From positions 1,984,001 through 2,048,000 of the forward strand of contig JAAROD010000033.1 in the NCBI GenBank assembly GCA_012274445.1: a stretch of DNA of 64,000 nt. The letters are read 5' to 3'. Position 1 is the first letter of the stretch. Each line of letters opens with the position of its first letter. Positions 1 to 10,556 of this stretch are shown in pieces. Source of the DNA: Sclerotiophoma versabilis (Eukaryota > Ascomycota > Dothideomycetes > Pleosporales > Didymellaceae). The notes under the pieces are model-generated. The model was not told where the DNA came from. It ran no database searches and saw nothing but the letters and a program-made list of their open reading frames with translations. The position numbers were made by a program, and so were the translations under genes.

Positions 1-1
1 C

Positions 2-566
2 CCGAACAAGCCAGGTTCCGGCATCTGCGTCGAACTTTGCCCCATTTCGAACGAGCTCCTTCATCTGTGCAGAAACATCAAGGAGCATCCGTTTCCTGAG
101 CTTCTGGCTGCTGGTATCCCCTGCACCGTGAACAGTGACAATCCCTCGCTTTTTAGGTATGTTTTCCCCCTTCAGATATTCATTCTCAGATATTGATTTT
201 TGGCAAAGCAATTCGATGCAACATGAATTTTATCAAATCATGGTTGGCGCCCCCACAATCTCGCTCTACAGCTGGAAGCAGCTCGCACGCTGGAGTATCG
301 AGTACAGCTGCCTCAACAAGAAAGAGCAAGAAAAGGGTCAGCACTATCTAGACGAGGATTGGAAGAAATTCTGTTCAGACGTAGTGGACACGTTTGAAAA
401 ACAGCTGATGAAGGAGAAGGACGGCAGTCTTGAGATTGACGAAGACAAGGCGGAGTATGTGTACAGAACGATGACGGGAACCAATTTCGGCATGGGCCGA
501 CCGAACAACAACGACATGTCTGAAACGGCTCCAACGGAAGAACTGGCAATCAAGGAGGACGCCTGA
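2..566 (+). CDS. Adenosine deaminase (ADGF/CECR1-type), 3' part only
   Basis: This is the C-terminal part of an adenosine deaminase-family metalloenzyme, which hydrolyses adenosine to inosine and ammonia; the 5' part lies outside the window. Reading from base 2, the protein shows VELCPISNELL and then TVNSDNPSLF, the conserved blocks around the late catalytic residues of the family. A GTATGT donor follows at 157. The best acceptor by phase ends at 208, giving a 52-nt intron and an exon that resumes with MQHEFYQIMVG and YSWKQLARWSIEYS, as in the ADGF/CECR1 branch. The stop is at 564-566. One oddity is that the usual SDDP-like metal-site motif reads SDNP, so the second acidic residue is Asn. The acceptor is AAG, which is uncommon, so the intron end is less sure than the family call. 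Confidence 0.78.
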
Positions 567-1392
567 ACAATACCTTTCGGCTAGCTGCAGCTACACACGA
601 CACATTCTTTGCCCTCTAGTCGAGTCGCGGTCCAAGCCAGATCACGCAGCGATCCGGTCTAGAAGTCCCCTTCTGTACTTTCGCGGTCGACATAGTACGT
701 CGTGATGTCCCACGTTGAAGTAGCATCCAGCCTTCTCCCGCCCAAATGACAATTACACGCGACATTGCCGTCCCCTCCGGGCCTGGCGCAGCGGGACGGG
801 GATCTGTAATGTTGCGCTGGAGTAGCAAAGTAGCAAGATAATTATGTGTGCGCAACAGGCGATATTATTCCCCTTACGTTAGTGTTTTAGAAATCGAAGC
901 TCGCTCTGCGTTGGTTGAGCTTCTTCTCCCTCTCCGTCTGTAGTGTCAACTAGCATCCATTTGTCCACACTGCTCCTGCTGTGATTCGCGTCTCCAGCAC
1001 GCTTGGCGGGGTCTTGAGTTGACGTGACACCCGCACTTGAGCTGCTATGTGCATAGCGCGCGGTCCCAGCGTTCTGACATCGTCGCCATTTCGCACTGCG
1101 TTGCTTATGCCTAACTACCGAACCATGCCCGGCCGAGACACGTGTTGAAAGCCGGCAGTCGAGGATGTTTGTAGCGAATCGTCTTCTTTTGGTAAGTCAC
1201 GCAGTGCAATGCTCATACCGCGCTTGTATCATTCGCACAATCACACACCAGCCAGTGAAAGCAGAATTGAATTGAATTGAATAACGCGTTTGCAGGACTA
1301 CCAATGATCAAGGCAGAGAGATATGTGTGCCAAGCTGACAAGAAATCAGAATACCCTCTCATTACCACTTTCTCGCTCTTACTACCACTTTC
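567..1392. other. Intergenic, convergent 3' regions
   Basis: I see no gene here. The stretch lies between the ends of two convergent genes. The only structure is a short (TTGAA)n run near 1265-1280. Confidence 0.6.
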
Positions 1393-2101
1393 TCACTTCC
1401 CAGCAGCCTCCTTCTCACAAACCGTCTTCAAATCCGCATTATACTGCTCCCACCCCTTGCGCGTCTTCTCCTTCATCCCCGCACTCCGACCCACCACATT
1501 ATCGCCAAAAAGCAGAGACGCCAGCGCACCGCTGAAGATCTCTTCCTGGGTGAATGTCGTGCCGCCGGGCGTTGTTTCCGAGGGCGTGAAGTAGAAGGAG
1601 TGCGTGCCTGTGAAGACGAAGGGGATGGAGCCTGTCCAGGAAAAGTGCGAGGGTGTGTTGGTCTGGGTGGGCGTTAGATGGGCGTTGGATGGCGTTGGAT
1701 GGCGTTGGATGGCGTTGGATGGCGTTGGATGGCGTTGGATGGCGTTGGATGGCGTTGGATGGGCTGAGAGGGGAGGGACAGAGGGGAAGGACAGAGAGAG
1801 TTGAGAGAGAGAGAGTTGGGGCTTTCTACCTGCATAACCCCCGTGAACGCGGGAGAATTCGCGAGCTTCACGGAGACTTTGTCGCCTTTTGCGAGCTCAG
1901 TGCCTGGTTTTGGTGATGTGATGGATTCGAATGCGCGCGTGTAGCTGGGGAGAGCGGTGAAATCGAGAAACTAGCTTGGATATCAGCATCAAGTCCCGCT
2001 CTATACCGCGTTCTCTGTGTCACGTTTAAAACTGGTGTGTATACCTTTGCGCGCACCGCGGATGGAGGCGCGGCGATTTCAATGGTGGCTTTGAGAGACA
2101 T
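1393..2101 (-). CDS. SRPBCC/START-like lipid-binding fold protein, 155 aa
   Basis: The gene has three exons on the minus strand: 2101-2045, 1970-1830 and 1662-1393, all joined in phase 0. The 155-residue product starts MSLKATIEIAAPPSAVRAK, which is the first strand and helix of the SRPBCC (polyketide cyclase/dehydrase, START-like) fold. It continues with LDFTALPSYT, a central HFSWTGSIP..FTGTHSFYF sheet, and a C-terminal helix MKEKTRKGWEQYNADLK. The length and the terminal long helix match this fold, which makes a hydrophobic pocket for a small lipid or polyketide-like ligand. The ligand cannot be told from sequence. Intron 2 (1829-1663, 167 nt) is the longest in this part of the window because it carries an eightfold 10-bp tandem repeat. 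The stop codon faces the preceding gene. Confidence 0.82.
1681..1760. repeat. 10-bp minisatellite, 8 perfect copies, inside an intron
   Basis: GGCGTTGGAT is repeated eight times without a mismatch. A degenerate copy (GGCGTTAGAT) precedes it. The array lies wholly inside intron 2 of the SRPBCC gene, about 20 nt from the acceptor on the minus strand. Confidence 0.97.
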
Positions 2102-2802
2102 GATGGCGGTTGTGTTTGCAGGCTTGGAACTTGAGTAGTCTTGAGAAATGGATTGGATTGGAGTGGAGAGTAAGGAGAATTTAATCTGGCCAGAGAAGAA
2201 AGTAAAGCCAAGATATCAAGCTGTGTAGAGCGTGAAAGCAGTAATAGTGGGGTATACACAACCCCTCAGTGAGCATGAGTTGGTGGCTGCTTATATAGTA
2301 ATCTAGATCCTTGCAAGGCGTCCCGTGCTGTGTATGCATCCTATCGCGCTGGAGCAAGTATCACGATAACGGTCCACGCGTTTTGCGTTGCGCTTTGCGT
2401 GCTCGAAATGAAAGCGCTGAGGCGCATGGAGAGTTGCGGGACATGGTGAGGCTGGTGTTTGACCGAAATGACATGTCGGATGAATATTTGCTCCGACTGT
2501 GGCGCGGAACGGTGCAATCGACGACCTTTGAAGAGGAAGATCGGGGCTCAGCCACAAGCGAACAAGCGGTTTCAGAAATTTGGACTGGGATGTCTTGATA
2601 CTGCTCGGCCGAAGGTTTCATGGATAGACAGATAAATTTACTGCTCTCCTTATCCACCACAAGGGCATGTCAGCCTTCCCCTCCTTTGTCGTAGTATCTC
2701 CGCAGTGCATGGTCGACGAGTGCGTCGTTGGCAACACACGCAGTTGTCGTTGCGACTAGGTTAGACGTCGTGCAGTCTCGCCTCGTCATCAAGAAGACGC
2801 GT
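2102..2802. other. Intergenic, upstream of the SRPBCC gene and downstream of DUG3
   Basis: No supportable gene. It should hold the SRPBCC promoter (a TATATA-like run is at about 2291-2297) and the DUG3 3' end. Two single ACGCGT hexamers (2376 and near 2797) are no more than chance would give. Confidence 0.5.
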
Positions 2803-4105
2803 TTACTCCACCCTCAATCTGCGAATAGCACCGCTGACAAGATCTTCTGAGTGCAGGCTCCTAGGTGGGCTCTCAGTACCGCTGCCTGGTGTCTTTGTGT
2901 CGGTCAATACACGCTTATCTGGACCTGTGACCGTCTGTCCTTTTGCTTGAGCGAAACCGGCAGAGCGTTCGTGGGCGGGGTTCGGCGAGTAGAAGCTGTC
3001 GATGATAGGGTGGATCATAACAGTTTGCTTGGATATCGTGAGAGTGCTGTTTGTCGGTACTGTGACCCAATTGTCTGGACAAGAATTAGAGTTGGTTGTG
3101 GCTGGATGAGAGTGGAGACACACCTCGCTCGAAAGTAAGCGGCTCGCTGGCAACGAGGACAATGTCTGAACCTTTGTCGCGTCGCTCCATGACGTAGTTT
3201 CTGTCTTCATCTTCTGGCTTTCCCCCGTCTGAGCTGTGGTCGCCCTTGAGTTGCTTCCAGCTTGTACCGCTTGAGAAGAACAGGCTCGCAGCTTCGTCTG
3301 TGGTGGAGCTCACGTATCTTGTGCAGACTACGCTCTCGCCGTCTGTGACGGCAAAGTTCAAAAGACTCCTGCTGTCCTCATTGCCCATGTTCTCCTCACC
3401 TACTACATCGCGTATGAAGCCGTTGATGCGCTCAATCGTCTTCAGGATCGCCTTGCGCAAGACCGAGTGTCCGAATCCGCCCTTCCCAGGCTCAGAGTCA
3501 GGCGACACACCTGCTTTGTCAAGAGAGTCTAGGAACAGAGCAAAAGCCCACTCAGAGTCTGTCGAGCCTTGGACGAGTGTAAACCACTGCTCATTCAGAC
3601 TCATCGCAAGGCGTCGTTTGATCTGCTTGAAGCACCCAATACCACCATTGTGCATGAACATGAGACGTCTGTGCGAGAAGGGATGGCAGTTCTGCTCGGA
3701 CAGGTTGCCTTCGGTGGTGGCGCGGACGTGAGCGAAGAGCAGGGAGGAGGTCGTCTTCGACGCTATGCGGGATAGGTTGATACAGTTCCATGCTGGGATT
3801 GTGGATGTGAAGACGCAGGGCTCTGGGCCAAGAGAAGGCGAGGTGTAGTAGCCAATGCCGAAGCCATCGCCGTTGTGAGGACGCCGGCGGTCCTAGGGCA
3901 TGTGAGTCAAGGCCTCTGCGGTACAGCTGGAGAGGACGGCTTACCAGGCGAAGGCGCGAGTCGAACGACTGTGTGAGGATTGAGTGCGAAGGGTTTAGAA
4001 TGAGCTCAGACAGTAGGATCTCGTCCTTGCCTTTGTATACCTGCGGTTTGTGAGCTCGACGAAGTGCTGTCACTACTCTGGCTGGCTGACCATGAACCTG
4101 CACAT
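2803..4105 (-). CDS. DUG3: Class II glutamine amidotransferase DUG3, 383 aa
   Basis: Four exons: 4105-4091, 4040-3945, 3892-3124 and 3074-2803 (phases 0, 0, 1). The protein begins MCRFM then VYKGKDEILLSELI, so Cys2 becomes the N-terminal nucleophile of an Ntn-hydrolase amidotransferase. Further class II landmarks are FDSRLRL, DRRRPHNGDGFGIGYY, FAHVRATTEGNLSEQNCHPF and FMHNGGIGCFKQIKRRL. In yeast, Dug3 acts with Dug1 and Dug2 to open the gamma-glutamyl bond of glutathione in the cytosol, so the likely role is glutathione turnover. The first exon encodes only five residues, and its donor (GTCAGC) is weak. I accept it because it restores the catalytic Cys2 exactly. The C-terminal tail after about residue 330 is unconserved-looking and rich in Ser, Thr and Pro. 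Confidence 0.9.
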
Positions 4106-5055
4106 GTCGAGTACCGACGGGAGTACCTCTGGGTACTGTATAGGCTAGGGATATGATGATCTTGCGAAACAAGTGAGTGGATGGCTCATGGATGCTGGTT
4201 GCTGGCAAAAGGTATCGATAACACTGCGTTCGCTGTAGAGTCAGGGCGGTATGGCGCCATCGGACCAAGACATGGTGCCAATCTGTCTATTCAAGTACAA
4301 ACATCGTGTCAACCTGACCTGCGAAAGAAGGAGGAACACGCAGGAGTAGACGTAGTCCAAGCTCAGCACGCGACACGCGACACATACCAAAAGTTGAAGA
4401 CGTAGCCAGGTACCAGGCCTGCCCCGCTCTTGCGCGGGATGACGTGCGTTTCTCGCATGCTGCTCAGAAAGCGCAAGTGGTCTAGCGTTGCACGACCAAT
4501 CAAAAACATCACGATGCACATGAACGAAGTTTCCAAAAACCGATGCATTCGGTGTCACATAGCTGATAGCTGCGACGCATGAGCTGGGCACGCACGCTGT
4601 GCCCTCTTGTTCATCTGTTCGCTTACGGCGCAACCACCGTAGACAAAGCCACCCAACCCAGCCTGACCGTTCTTGCCCATCGACCATACAAGATAGAGAT
4701 AAGCAAATAGCAACGCCAGGGATATGATGCGGATAGTAAACATGGTGGGGTTACAAGACGGTGAATCTTTCGATGCTTCGTAAAAAACAAGGGGGGGAGG
4801 GGGAGGAGGAGGAGGAGGAGGAGGAGGGAAGTGAAGACTGGGGGTATTGCGAAGAATAAGGGAACTCTCCCATAGGCGCATGTATCTCGTAACTTCCAAG
4901 AGTTGTGTATCAATCGTTGGGTGATCGTGATCTCAAGTCGAGTTCTGGCAGTATTGGTAGCCGCCGGGATAGCTCTTGCGGCTCGCATGCGCAAAGGGAA
5001 GCACTCAAACGTATGCTTGAACTGGCGTGTGGAGTAGTGATCTGGCCTCAGCCGC
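4106..5055. other. Intergenic with purine-rich repeat; no gene called
   Basis: This spacer lies upstream of DUG3 and downstream of importin alpha. It holds a G/GGA-rich microsatellite and two short minus-strand frames with hydrophobic stretches (about 4741-4555 and 4548-4363). They cannot be joined by any acceptor in phase, so I do not call a gene. Confidence 0.5.
4802..4827. repeat. (GGA)n microsatellite
   Basis: About eight GGA units follow a G-rich run at 4791-4801. Confidence 0.9.
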
Positions 5056-6827
5056 TCACATGTCCATCGAGTCACCGCCGTTGGCAAAGTTGAAGTTCTG
5101 CTGCGGCTGCTGCTGGTTACCGGCGCCGAAGCCGAAGTGACCCTCCTGGTTGACGGCAGGGTTGGTCTCGGCCATGTTCTCCGCGTCGCCCTCCTCGTCC
5201 GAGAAGTACTTCTCGATGATGTTGTAGGCCTTCATGTAGATCTCCTCGTTGGCGTTGTTCTGGCACTCGTGGATCTTCTCCATACCGCCAACCTCCTCGA
5301 TGAAGAGAGCGTAGCGGTTGATCTGCTCGCCAGCGCCGTCGGCACCGGCCTCCTTGTCCATCTCACCAACCTTGAGAATGTTCTCAAGACCGTCGAGAGC
5401 GACCTGAATGATCTTGTTGTCGGGGCATGCGAGGAGGTCGCACAGGGGCTTGATGCATCCGCTCTGGACGAGGTAACGAATCTGAGCGGGCTTCTGCAGA
5501 CCACCACTAGTAGCGTTCGAGATGGCCCAGCAAGCCTCCTTGCGGGTCTTGAAGTCGCCGTTCTGGAGAAGGTGGATCAGAGGAGGAATGATGTTGGCGT
5601 CGATGACGGCCTGGATCTGGGTAGAGTTGCCGGCAGTGACGTTGGAGATGGTCCAGCAGGCCTCCTTGCGGATGCCGTCCTTGGTGGAGCTCAGCAGGGA
5701 GAGCAGGGCGGGCAGGGCACCACAGTTGATGATGACCTGTGTCTGGACGTCATCGCCCGTAACGATGTTGCCGACGGAACGGAGAGCGGGTGTCTGGACA
5801 GATGTAGAGGCGTGCATCAGGAGCTCTACGAGACGGCGGGGGATGCCGGCCTCGATGACAGCCTGGATCTTGTCGTTGGAGCCGTCGGACAGATAGGAGA
5901 TGGCCCAGCATGCATCGATCAGGACCTCGTCGTCGAGGGAGTAGACCAGCTTGGCGAGGACAGGGAGAGCGGGCTGGATCTGCACGTTGTTAGCTACCGC
6001 GGCGGCCGGGCAGCATGGGTGGCACTTACCGTCTGCCAGTCGGGCTGAGGGGTCTTGCCCCTGCAGAAGTTGCTCAGCGTCCAGGTTGCGTTCCTCAGCA
6101 TGCTCAGCTTGCGGCTGTCGCCGAGGAGGGCCAGCAGCGGGCGCAGAGCACCGGCCTGGAGGACAAAGTCGCGGCATGCGGGGCTGTCGCCGGCGATGTT
6201 GCCCAGAGCCCACACGGCCTGCTCCCTGACGTCCGGCTCGTGGCTGCTCAGGAGCTCGACGAAGATGGGCACGGCGCCGGCCTCGATGACGACCTGGGTC
6301 TGCTGTGCGGAGCCCGAGGCGATGTTGGTGAGGGCCCACGCGGCCTCGAACTGCACCAGTGTGTGGGGAGAGCGCAGGAACTCGACAAAGCGGCTGACAA
6401 CGCCCGTCTCGATGACGCGCTCGATGGGCGGGTTGCGCTCCTTGGACAGCAGCTTGCGGAACTTGGTCGTCGCCTGGATCTGCTCGTCGATCTGCTCGGA
6501 GAAGACGCCCTTGACCATCTGGGGGAGCTCCTCGTTGAGCTAGCACCGCGTTAGCATGCCAGGACAAAGCCGCGGGGGGAGGGGTATACGGACCTGCCCC
6601 TCGATGTTGCCGCCCTCATCGTCGCTGTCGGGCGCAGCGCCCAGCGAGGCACCGGGGCGGTCGGCGCCGCCGCCAATGCCGCGGCGCTTTGCGAGGTTCT
6701 CTTCACGCTTTGCCCGCCGGATCTCGACCTGCTGCTCCTCGCGGCGGCGGCGGAGCTCGTCAGGCTTGAAGGCGCTCTTGGCCTTGAACGTCGTGCGGCG
6801 GTGCTCGGGGATGTACTTGTCAGCCAT
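5056..6827 (-). CDS. SRP1: Importin subunit alpha (karyopherin alpha, SRP1/KAP60), 555 aa
   Basis: Three exons, all phase 0: 6827-6594, 6539-6030 and 5979-5056. The N-terminus MADKYIPEHRRTTFKAKSAF with the basic cluster RRRREEQQVEIRRAKREENLAKRR is the importin-beta-binding (IBB) domain, residues about 1-75. Residues about 85-500 are Armadillo repeats carrying the Trp/Asn ladder that binds nuclear localisation signals (AWALTN, AWALGN, TWTLSN, CWAISY, CWTISN, CWAISN). The C-terminus is acidic (YFSDEEGDAENMAE) and then Gly/Gln/Asn-rich, as in fungal homologues. It is the cytosolic adaptor that loads classical NLS cargo onto importin beta. An in-frame ATG lies 23 codons upstream, at 6896, but MADKYIPEHRRT is the conserved family start. 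It shares a 383-bp spacer with the divergent POT1 gene. Confidence 0.97.
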
Positions 6828-7210
6828 GTCTGCGGCGACGGTGTGTGACACGGAGCGGTGCTGGGGGGTCTGCTGGGGGGGGTGGCGGAGAGACAAGCAG
6901 TGTTTGTTTGCAGGCGATTAAATGGATCTTTCTTGGTCGCTGCGTGGGGCAAGGTGAAAAGGCGGCGGCGGCGGAAATGGCAAAGCGCCGGCCCTCGCGC
7001 TAGCGCCCTGCGCTGTTTGGGCGCGCCTCTGGCAACCACTCTGCGCACCCAACCGGGTCGCGAGCATGTGACGCGTCGACGCTCAGCGCAGTGTCGACGA
7101 GCCGTGCGATCGCGGTGAGTGTGCCATGTCCCGCAGTCTCCTGCTGGCCCACGCCAGAAACGAACACACGCTGCAGACATGCATGACTGACCGTGCGCAG
7201 AGCTGCCTCC
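6828..7210. promoter_or_regulatory. Divergent promoter spacer, importin alpha / POT1
   Basis: This 383-bp GC-rich spacer separates two start codons that face away from each other. It contains the 11-mer ACGCGTCGACG at 7071-7081, annotated separately. I see no TATA box. Confidence 0.7.
7071..7081. promoter_or_regulatory. MluI cell-cycle box (MCB) candidate upstream of POT1
   Basis: ACGCGT at 7071-7076 lies within ACGCGTCGACG, 135 nt before the POT1 ATG. ACGCGT is the established binding core of the fungal MBF (Mbp1/Swi6) G1/S regulator. The same 11-mer recurs in the POLA2 promoter of this window. Function is inferred. Confidence 0.5.
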
Positions 7211-9076
7211 ATGTCAGCGCCACCGATTGGATTCACGGCTGTCAAAGATGCCAAGACCGAAGGTGCTGTCGTCAACCTGCTCGGCATTGTTGTGAGCCTG
7301 CAAGATCCACGCAAAACCAGAGGCACAGACTGGAGCCTGGACTTCACTATCCAAGATGACTTCACAGCTGGGTCGGTCGGTGGCAGCTCCAGCATGGGCT
7401 GTCGCGTCTTCAGGCCGTCTGAGGCCAGTCTGCCCAGGATCACGGGCGCCGGCGACATTGTCATCTTACGCAACTTCAAGCTGAATTCATGGCGAGGCCG
7501 AATGGACTGCGTCAGCAGCCCTGCTAGTGGAATCCTTGTCTTTCCAGCAGACAAAATTCCAGTGCCCGAGTTGAGCCAGGCATACCTACTGGGAACACAA
7601 CGACTACCATACCATCCCACTCCTGGAGCTAGGGAACCCACAATACAGGAGCAGAAAGTGGTCCTAGCATTGAAACACTCTTCGTCTGGTTCTGCGCAGG
7701 ACGTCCAGCAGCACGCTTCCATCGCTTCACTCAATACTACCAGCAGGCGCAAGGAGGCTTTGATCAAGGATCTCACATTCGACAAGTTCTACGACATCAA
7801 GGCTCAGGTCGTCAATATCTACTACTCGAACGTTGGTACGGTGGAGCTCAAGGTCACAGATTACACGGCTCACAAGGATCTATTCAATTATGCGGATCCA
7901 AAGCAGGACCCTGATTTGGTCTTTCAACGAGACTGGCCCGGTCCATTCGGGCAACTGACCTTGGATGTACGACTCTACGAGCCTCACGCTGCGTGGGCAC
8001 GAGGAAACCTTGCAAAGGGTGACTTCGTCTACCTCAAGAATGTGCATACCAAAGTATCGCCAGCCAACATGCTTGAAGGTGCCATGCACGAAGACCGACA
8101 CAAGCCGAATCAGATTGATGTGCGTAAACTTTCGCATCACCCAGCAATAGAGGAGATCACTCAGCGCAGAGAGGTTTACGAGCAGCAACGATCGAAACAA
8201 GGGACTGTCCACCTCGCCAATGCTCCGAAAAAGTCGTCAGCGAAGACCGCCGCTAAGAAGAAGGCTGAGAAAAGGGAGAAACAACGTATGCAAAAAACGG
8301 CTCAGCTGAAGGAAATCGAAGAGAGCCAAGAGAGCTGGGAAGCTGAACGCAGCGGAATAAATTTGAACGGTAAGTTGTTGCCGTGGAGTTCGGCTTCGTG
8401 ACTAACAGCATCAGTTCGAGCTGGCTTCCCTGAAATCCAGCGCTCCACGATATCCGAGATCCTCAACAATCCCTACCTACAGACAAAGACCGCCACAAAA
8501 TACAACCCTTTCACCCTGCCTTTCATCAACTGCAGGCATCGATCCCGTGTCAGAGTCATCGACTTCTTTCCGCCGGAACTCGAGTACTTTACGCATTCTT
8601 TGAACGACCCGAGCTGGACGTCACGATCAAAAAATGACCGTCGTTGGGAATGGAGCTTCGTCCTACTCCTTGAAGATGCGAACGTCCCGCGCGATACTGT
8701 ACCAGAGCAGTTGCGCGTTATCGTGAATAACGATGCTGCCCAGTACCTCGGGCTGCCAAAGGCTAGAGAGTAAGTCATGGTCCAACAACAGTGATATGTG
8801 CGCCGCTGACAGAGTCATAGCCTGAAGGCTGAGCCCAAGATCCTGGCACAGCTCAAGGAGGAGCTCTTCCTTTTATGGGGCAACCTGGCCGAGCTAAAGG
8901 ATGGATTGAGAGCTCGCAGTGCAGATCTCCCACTTCCACCCGGAGACAATAGACTGCAAAACAAACCTTTTGATTGCATCATCGAGGAGTACGGGCATGA
9001 AGTCCCCGTGACCGAGGAGAGCCCGACAGGCTGGCAGCGACTCCACAAGCTTGCATTCACGAAAATCATGAGCTGA
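7211..9076 (+). CDS. POT1: Protection of telomeres protein 1 (POT1), 589 aa
   Basis: Three exons: 7211-8369, 8415-8769 and 8821-9076 (phases 1 and 2). The product starts MSAPPIGFTAVKDAKTEGAV and continues VNLLGIVVSLQDPRKTRGTDWSLDFTIQDDF. This is the first OB fold of the Pot1/TEBP telomere-binding family, about residues 5-140, with GDIVILRNFKLNSWRGRM in its later strands. A second OB-like segment spans about 185-330 (FYDIKAQVVNIYYSNVGTVELKVTDYT and the GDFVYLKNVHTKV block). A Lys-rich linker follows (KKSSAKTAAKKKAEKREKQR) and then the C-terminal domain. It should bind the G-rich single-stranded telomere overhang and recruit shelterin partners. The upstream in-frame GTG at 7193 is rejected in favour of the ATG. 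TEL1, another telomere-maintenance gene, is in the same window. Confidence 0.9.
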
Positions 9077-9698
9077 GCTGTGGTGATTTATGCAAGCCTA
9101 AGCAGCAGCAATGTCAAGCTGACGTCCTTTCACTTATATACCCAATCAATAATACGCTAAGCTCTATCTGAGTTCTAGCACTTATTTCTGCTATACTAAA
9201 TAGGTTTCAGAAAATCACAGCTGGTTGATACATGGCGATACGTACTTGGGTTAGTGTTCTGTGGCACGTCGCTGATCAACTTCACACTTCAGAGACTAAC
9301 CTGCTGACTGGACATGATAGCATAGGGATTTTTTGAAACCCGGCGTGCGGAATACTAAGTGGCGGTGAGAATGTTTCATAGTTTGGTATCATTGTTGGCG
9401 GTCAAAGGTGCAAGATCGCGTACATGGATTGCGTGATCCGACGTGCTTGGGTCGACATGTCGCTCATAGTCAACGACAAAACATTGCAGAAATACACGAA
9501 GCTCAAACCTCCAGATTACAGTACAAGAGAAAATTCATACTCGCTTAGGATCACGCATACATCCTTTTATTCCTCGCAGCACAGAAAATAATCAAAACAA
9601 GAGCAAGGAGTATTTGGGAAAGCGAGCTGGTACTGTCCCAGCAACAAAAACCGCCGAGTACATAACTCGTAATTCCAACTTCAAAGGAAAACGACACA
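9077..9698. other. Intergenic between POT1 and the UPF0643 gene
   Basis: Both neighbours are on the plus strand. I see no gene, repeat or RNA here. AT-rich sequence before 9699 presumably holds the next promoter. Confidence 0.5.
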
Positions 9699-10556
9699 AT
9701 GGCACCTTTGGCAGAACTCTCGTTGCTTCGTCACAATCAATTCTCCACTATAGATGCATTGCCCTTCAAATCCATTGTTACCACCCAAGTCCGTCACATC
9801 CCTCCACAACGCCCAAGCACACTTGTCCTCAACCCAGCATTCGTAACCCAGGACTTCGACCTTCTCCGTTTCGAGGCAGCTGCTCATCATCAGCTACCTT
9901 CCCCAGACTCACGAGTCACTACTCCCGGCTCCAATACCGACCAAGATTCAGACTCCTCATCCTCACCAGCATACTCGACAAACCTCATCTCCTCACCAGC
10001 ATACTCGACAAACCTCATCTCCTCACCCTACAACAACCCCGGCCACTATCTCGACCTCACGACACTCCCCACTCCATCCCGCCTCTTCGCCCTGGCACTC
10101 ACAGCTCTCAAGCCCTCACGACCAGACTACGCAACCGCTCCATACACCTCATCTCTCAACTTCTCCACCGTACTCTCCGCCCTCCGCGATCTAATCAGCA
10201 GCGAAGGCGTGCCATGGAAAGAAACATCCTTCTACGTCGTCATTTTCAGGAGCAAATTAAACACCGGCGTAGACCAGGAGTGGCTGTACAAGCTGGACTA
10301 CGAATCGCACCGCGAAGCCTGCGAGAGCGGTGGGCTGCTCAAGTACTGGTTCGGGAAAGCAGATCTGGATGGCGACCGGAGGAATCTGGCTACGTGCTTT
10401 TGGCACTCGCGGGAGGATGCATATCAGGGCGGACTGGGGCCGTGGCATGCGAAAGCGAGGCGCGCGGGCAGGGAGTTGTATGAGACGATTGTGTTTGAAA
10501 CGAAGAGATTTACAGTGCTGGATGGGGCGGAGGAGTGGAGGGTTGAGGATTGGTAG
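9699..10556 (+). CDS. UPF0643 family protein, 285 aa
   Basis: This is an uninterrupted reading frame from ATG 9699 to TAG 10556. The protein has the features of the fungal UPF0643 family, whose function is unknown: an N-terminal block with IPPQRPSTLVLNPAF, a core HYLDLTTLPTPSRLFALALTAL, LNFSTVLSALRDLI, WKETSFYVVIFRS and LYKLDYESHREACESGGLLKYWFG, and the ending NLATCFWHSREDAYQGGLGPWH. No signal peptide or membrane segment is visible. In a Ser-rich loop (about residues 85-110) a 30-bp exact tandem duplication encodes the decapeptide SSPAYSTNLI twice, a recent in-frame expansion that leaves the conserved blocks intact. The family assignment rests on pattern memory, without a search. Confidence 0.8.
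   Translation: MAPLAELSLLRHNQFSTIDALPFKSIVTTQVRHIPPQRPSTLVLNPAFVTQDFDLLRFEAAAHHQLPSPDSRVTTPGSNTDQDSDSSSSPAYSTNLISSPAYSTNLISSPYNNPGHYLDLTTLPTPSRLFALALTALKPSRPDYATAPYTSSLNFSTVLSALRDLISSEGVPWKETSFYVVIFRSKLNTGVDQEWLYKLDYESHREACESGGLLKYWFGKADLDGDRRNLATCFWHSREDAYQGGLGPWHAKARRAGRELYETIVFETKRFTVLDGAEEWRVEDW
9961..10020 (+). repeat. Exact 30-bp tandem duplication within the UPF0643 gene
   Basis: Bases 9961-9990 and 9991-10020 are identical. A third partial copy (CCTCACC) follows. The unit is a multiple of three and is coding. Confidence 0.98.

Noticed and set aside
157..175. 19-nt intron in the adenosine deaminase, which would keep the longest open frame
   Set aside because: Too short to be spliced. 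The 52-nt alternative ending at 208 restores the conserved order of motifs.
2376..2381. Single ACGCGT hexamer upstream of the SRPBCC gene
   Set aside because: About 16 such hexamers are expected by chance in 64 kb. It lacks the extended 11-mer context.
4363..4742. Two short minus-strand frames with hydrophobic segments
   Set aside because: A stop sits three codons before the second frame and no AG acceptor lies between them, so they cannot be joined. Each alone is about 60 codons with no known family.
5137..6048. 303-codon plus-strand frame antisense to importin alpha
   Set aside because: It mirrors the Armadillo-repeat codons of the real minus-strand gene, with no domain of its own.
6828..6896. 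Upstream in-frame ATG of importin alpha
   Set aside because: The family start MADKYIPEHRRT lies 23 codons downstream. The extra residues are Pro/Gln-rich leader-like sequence.
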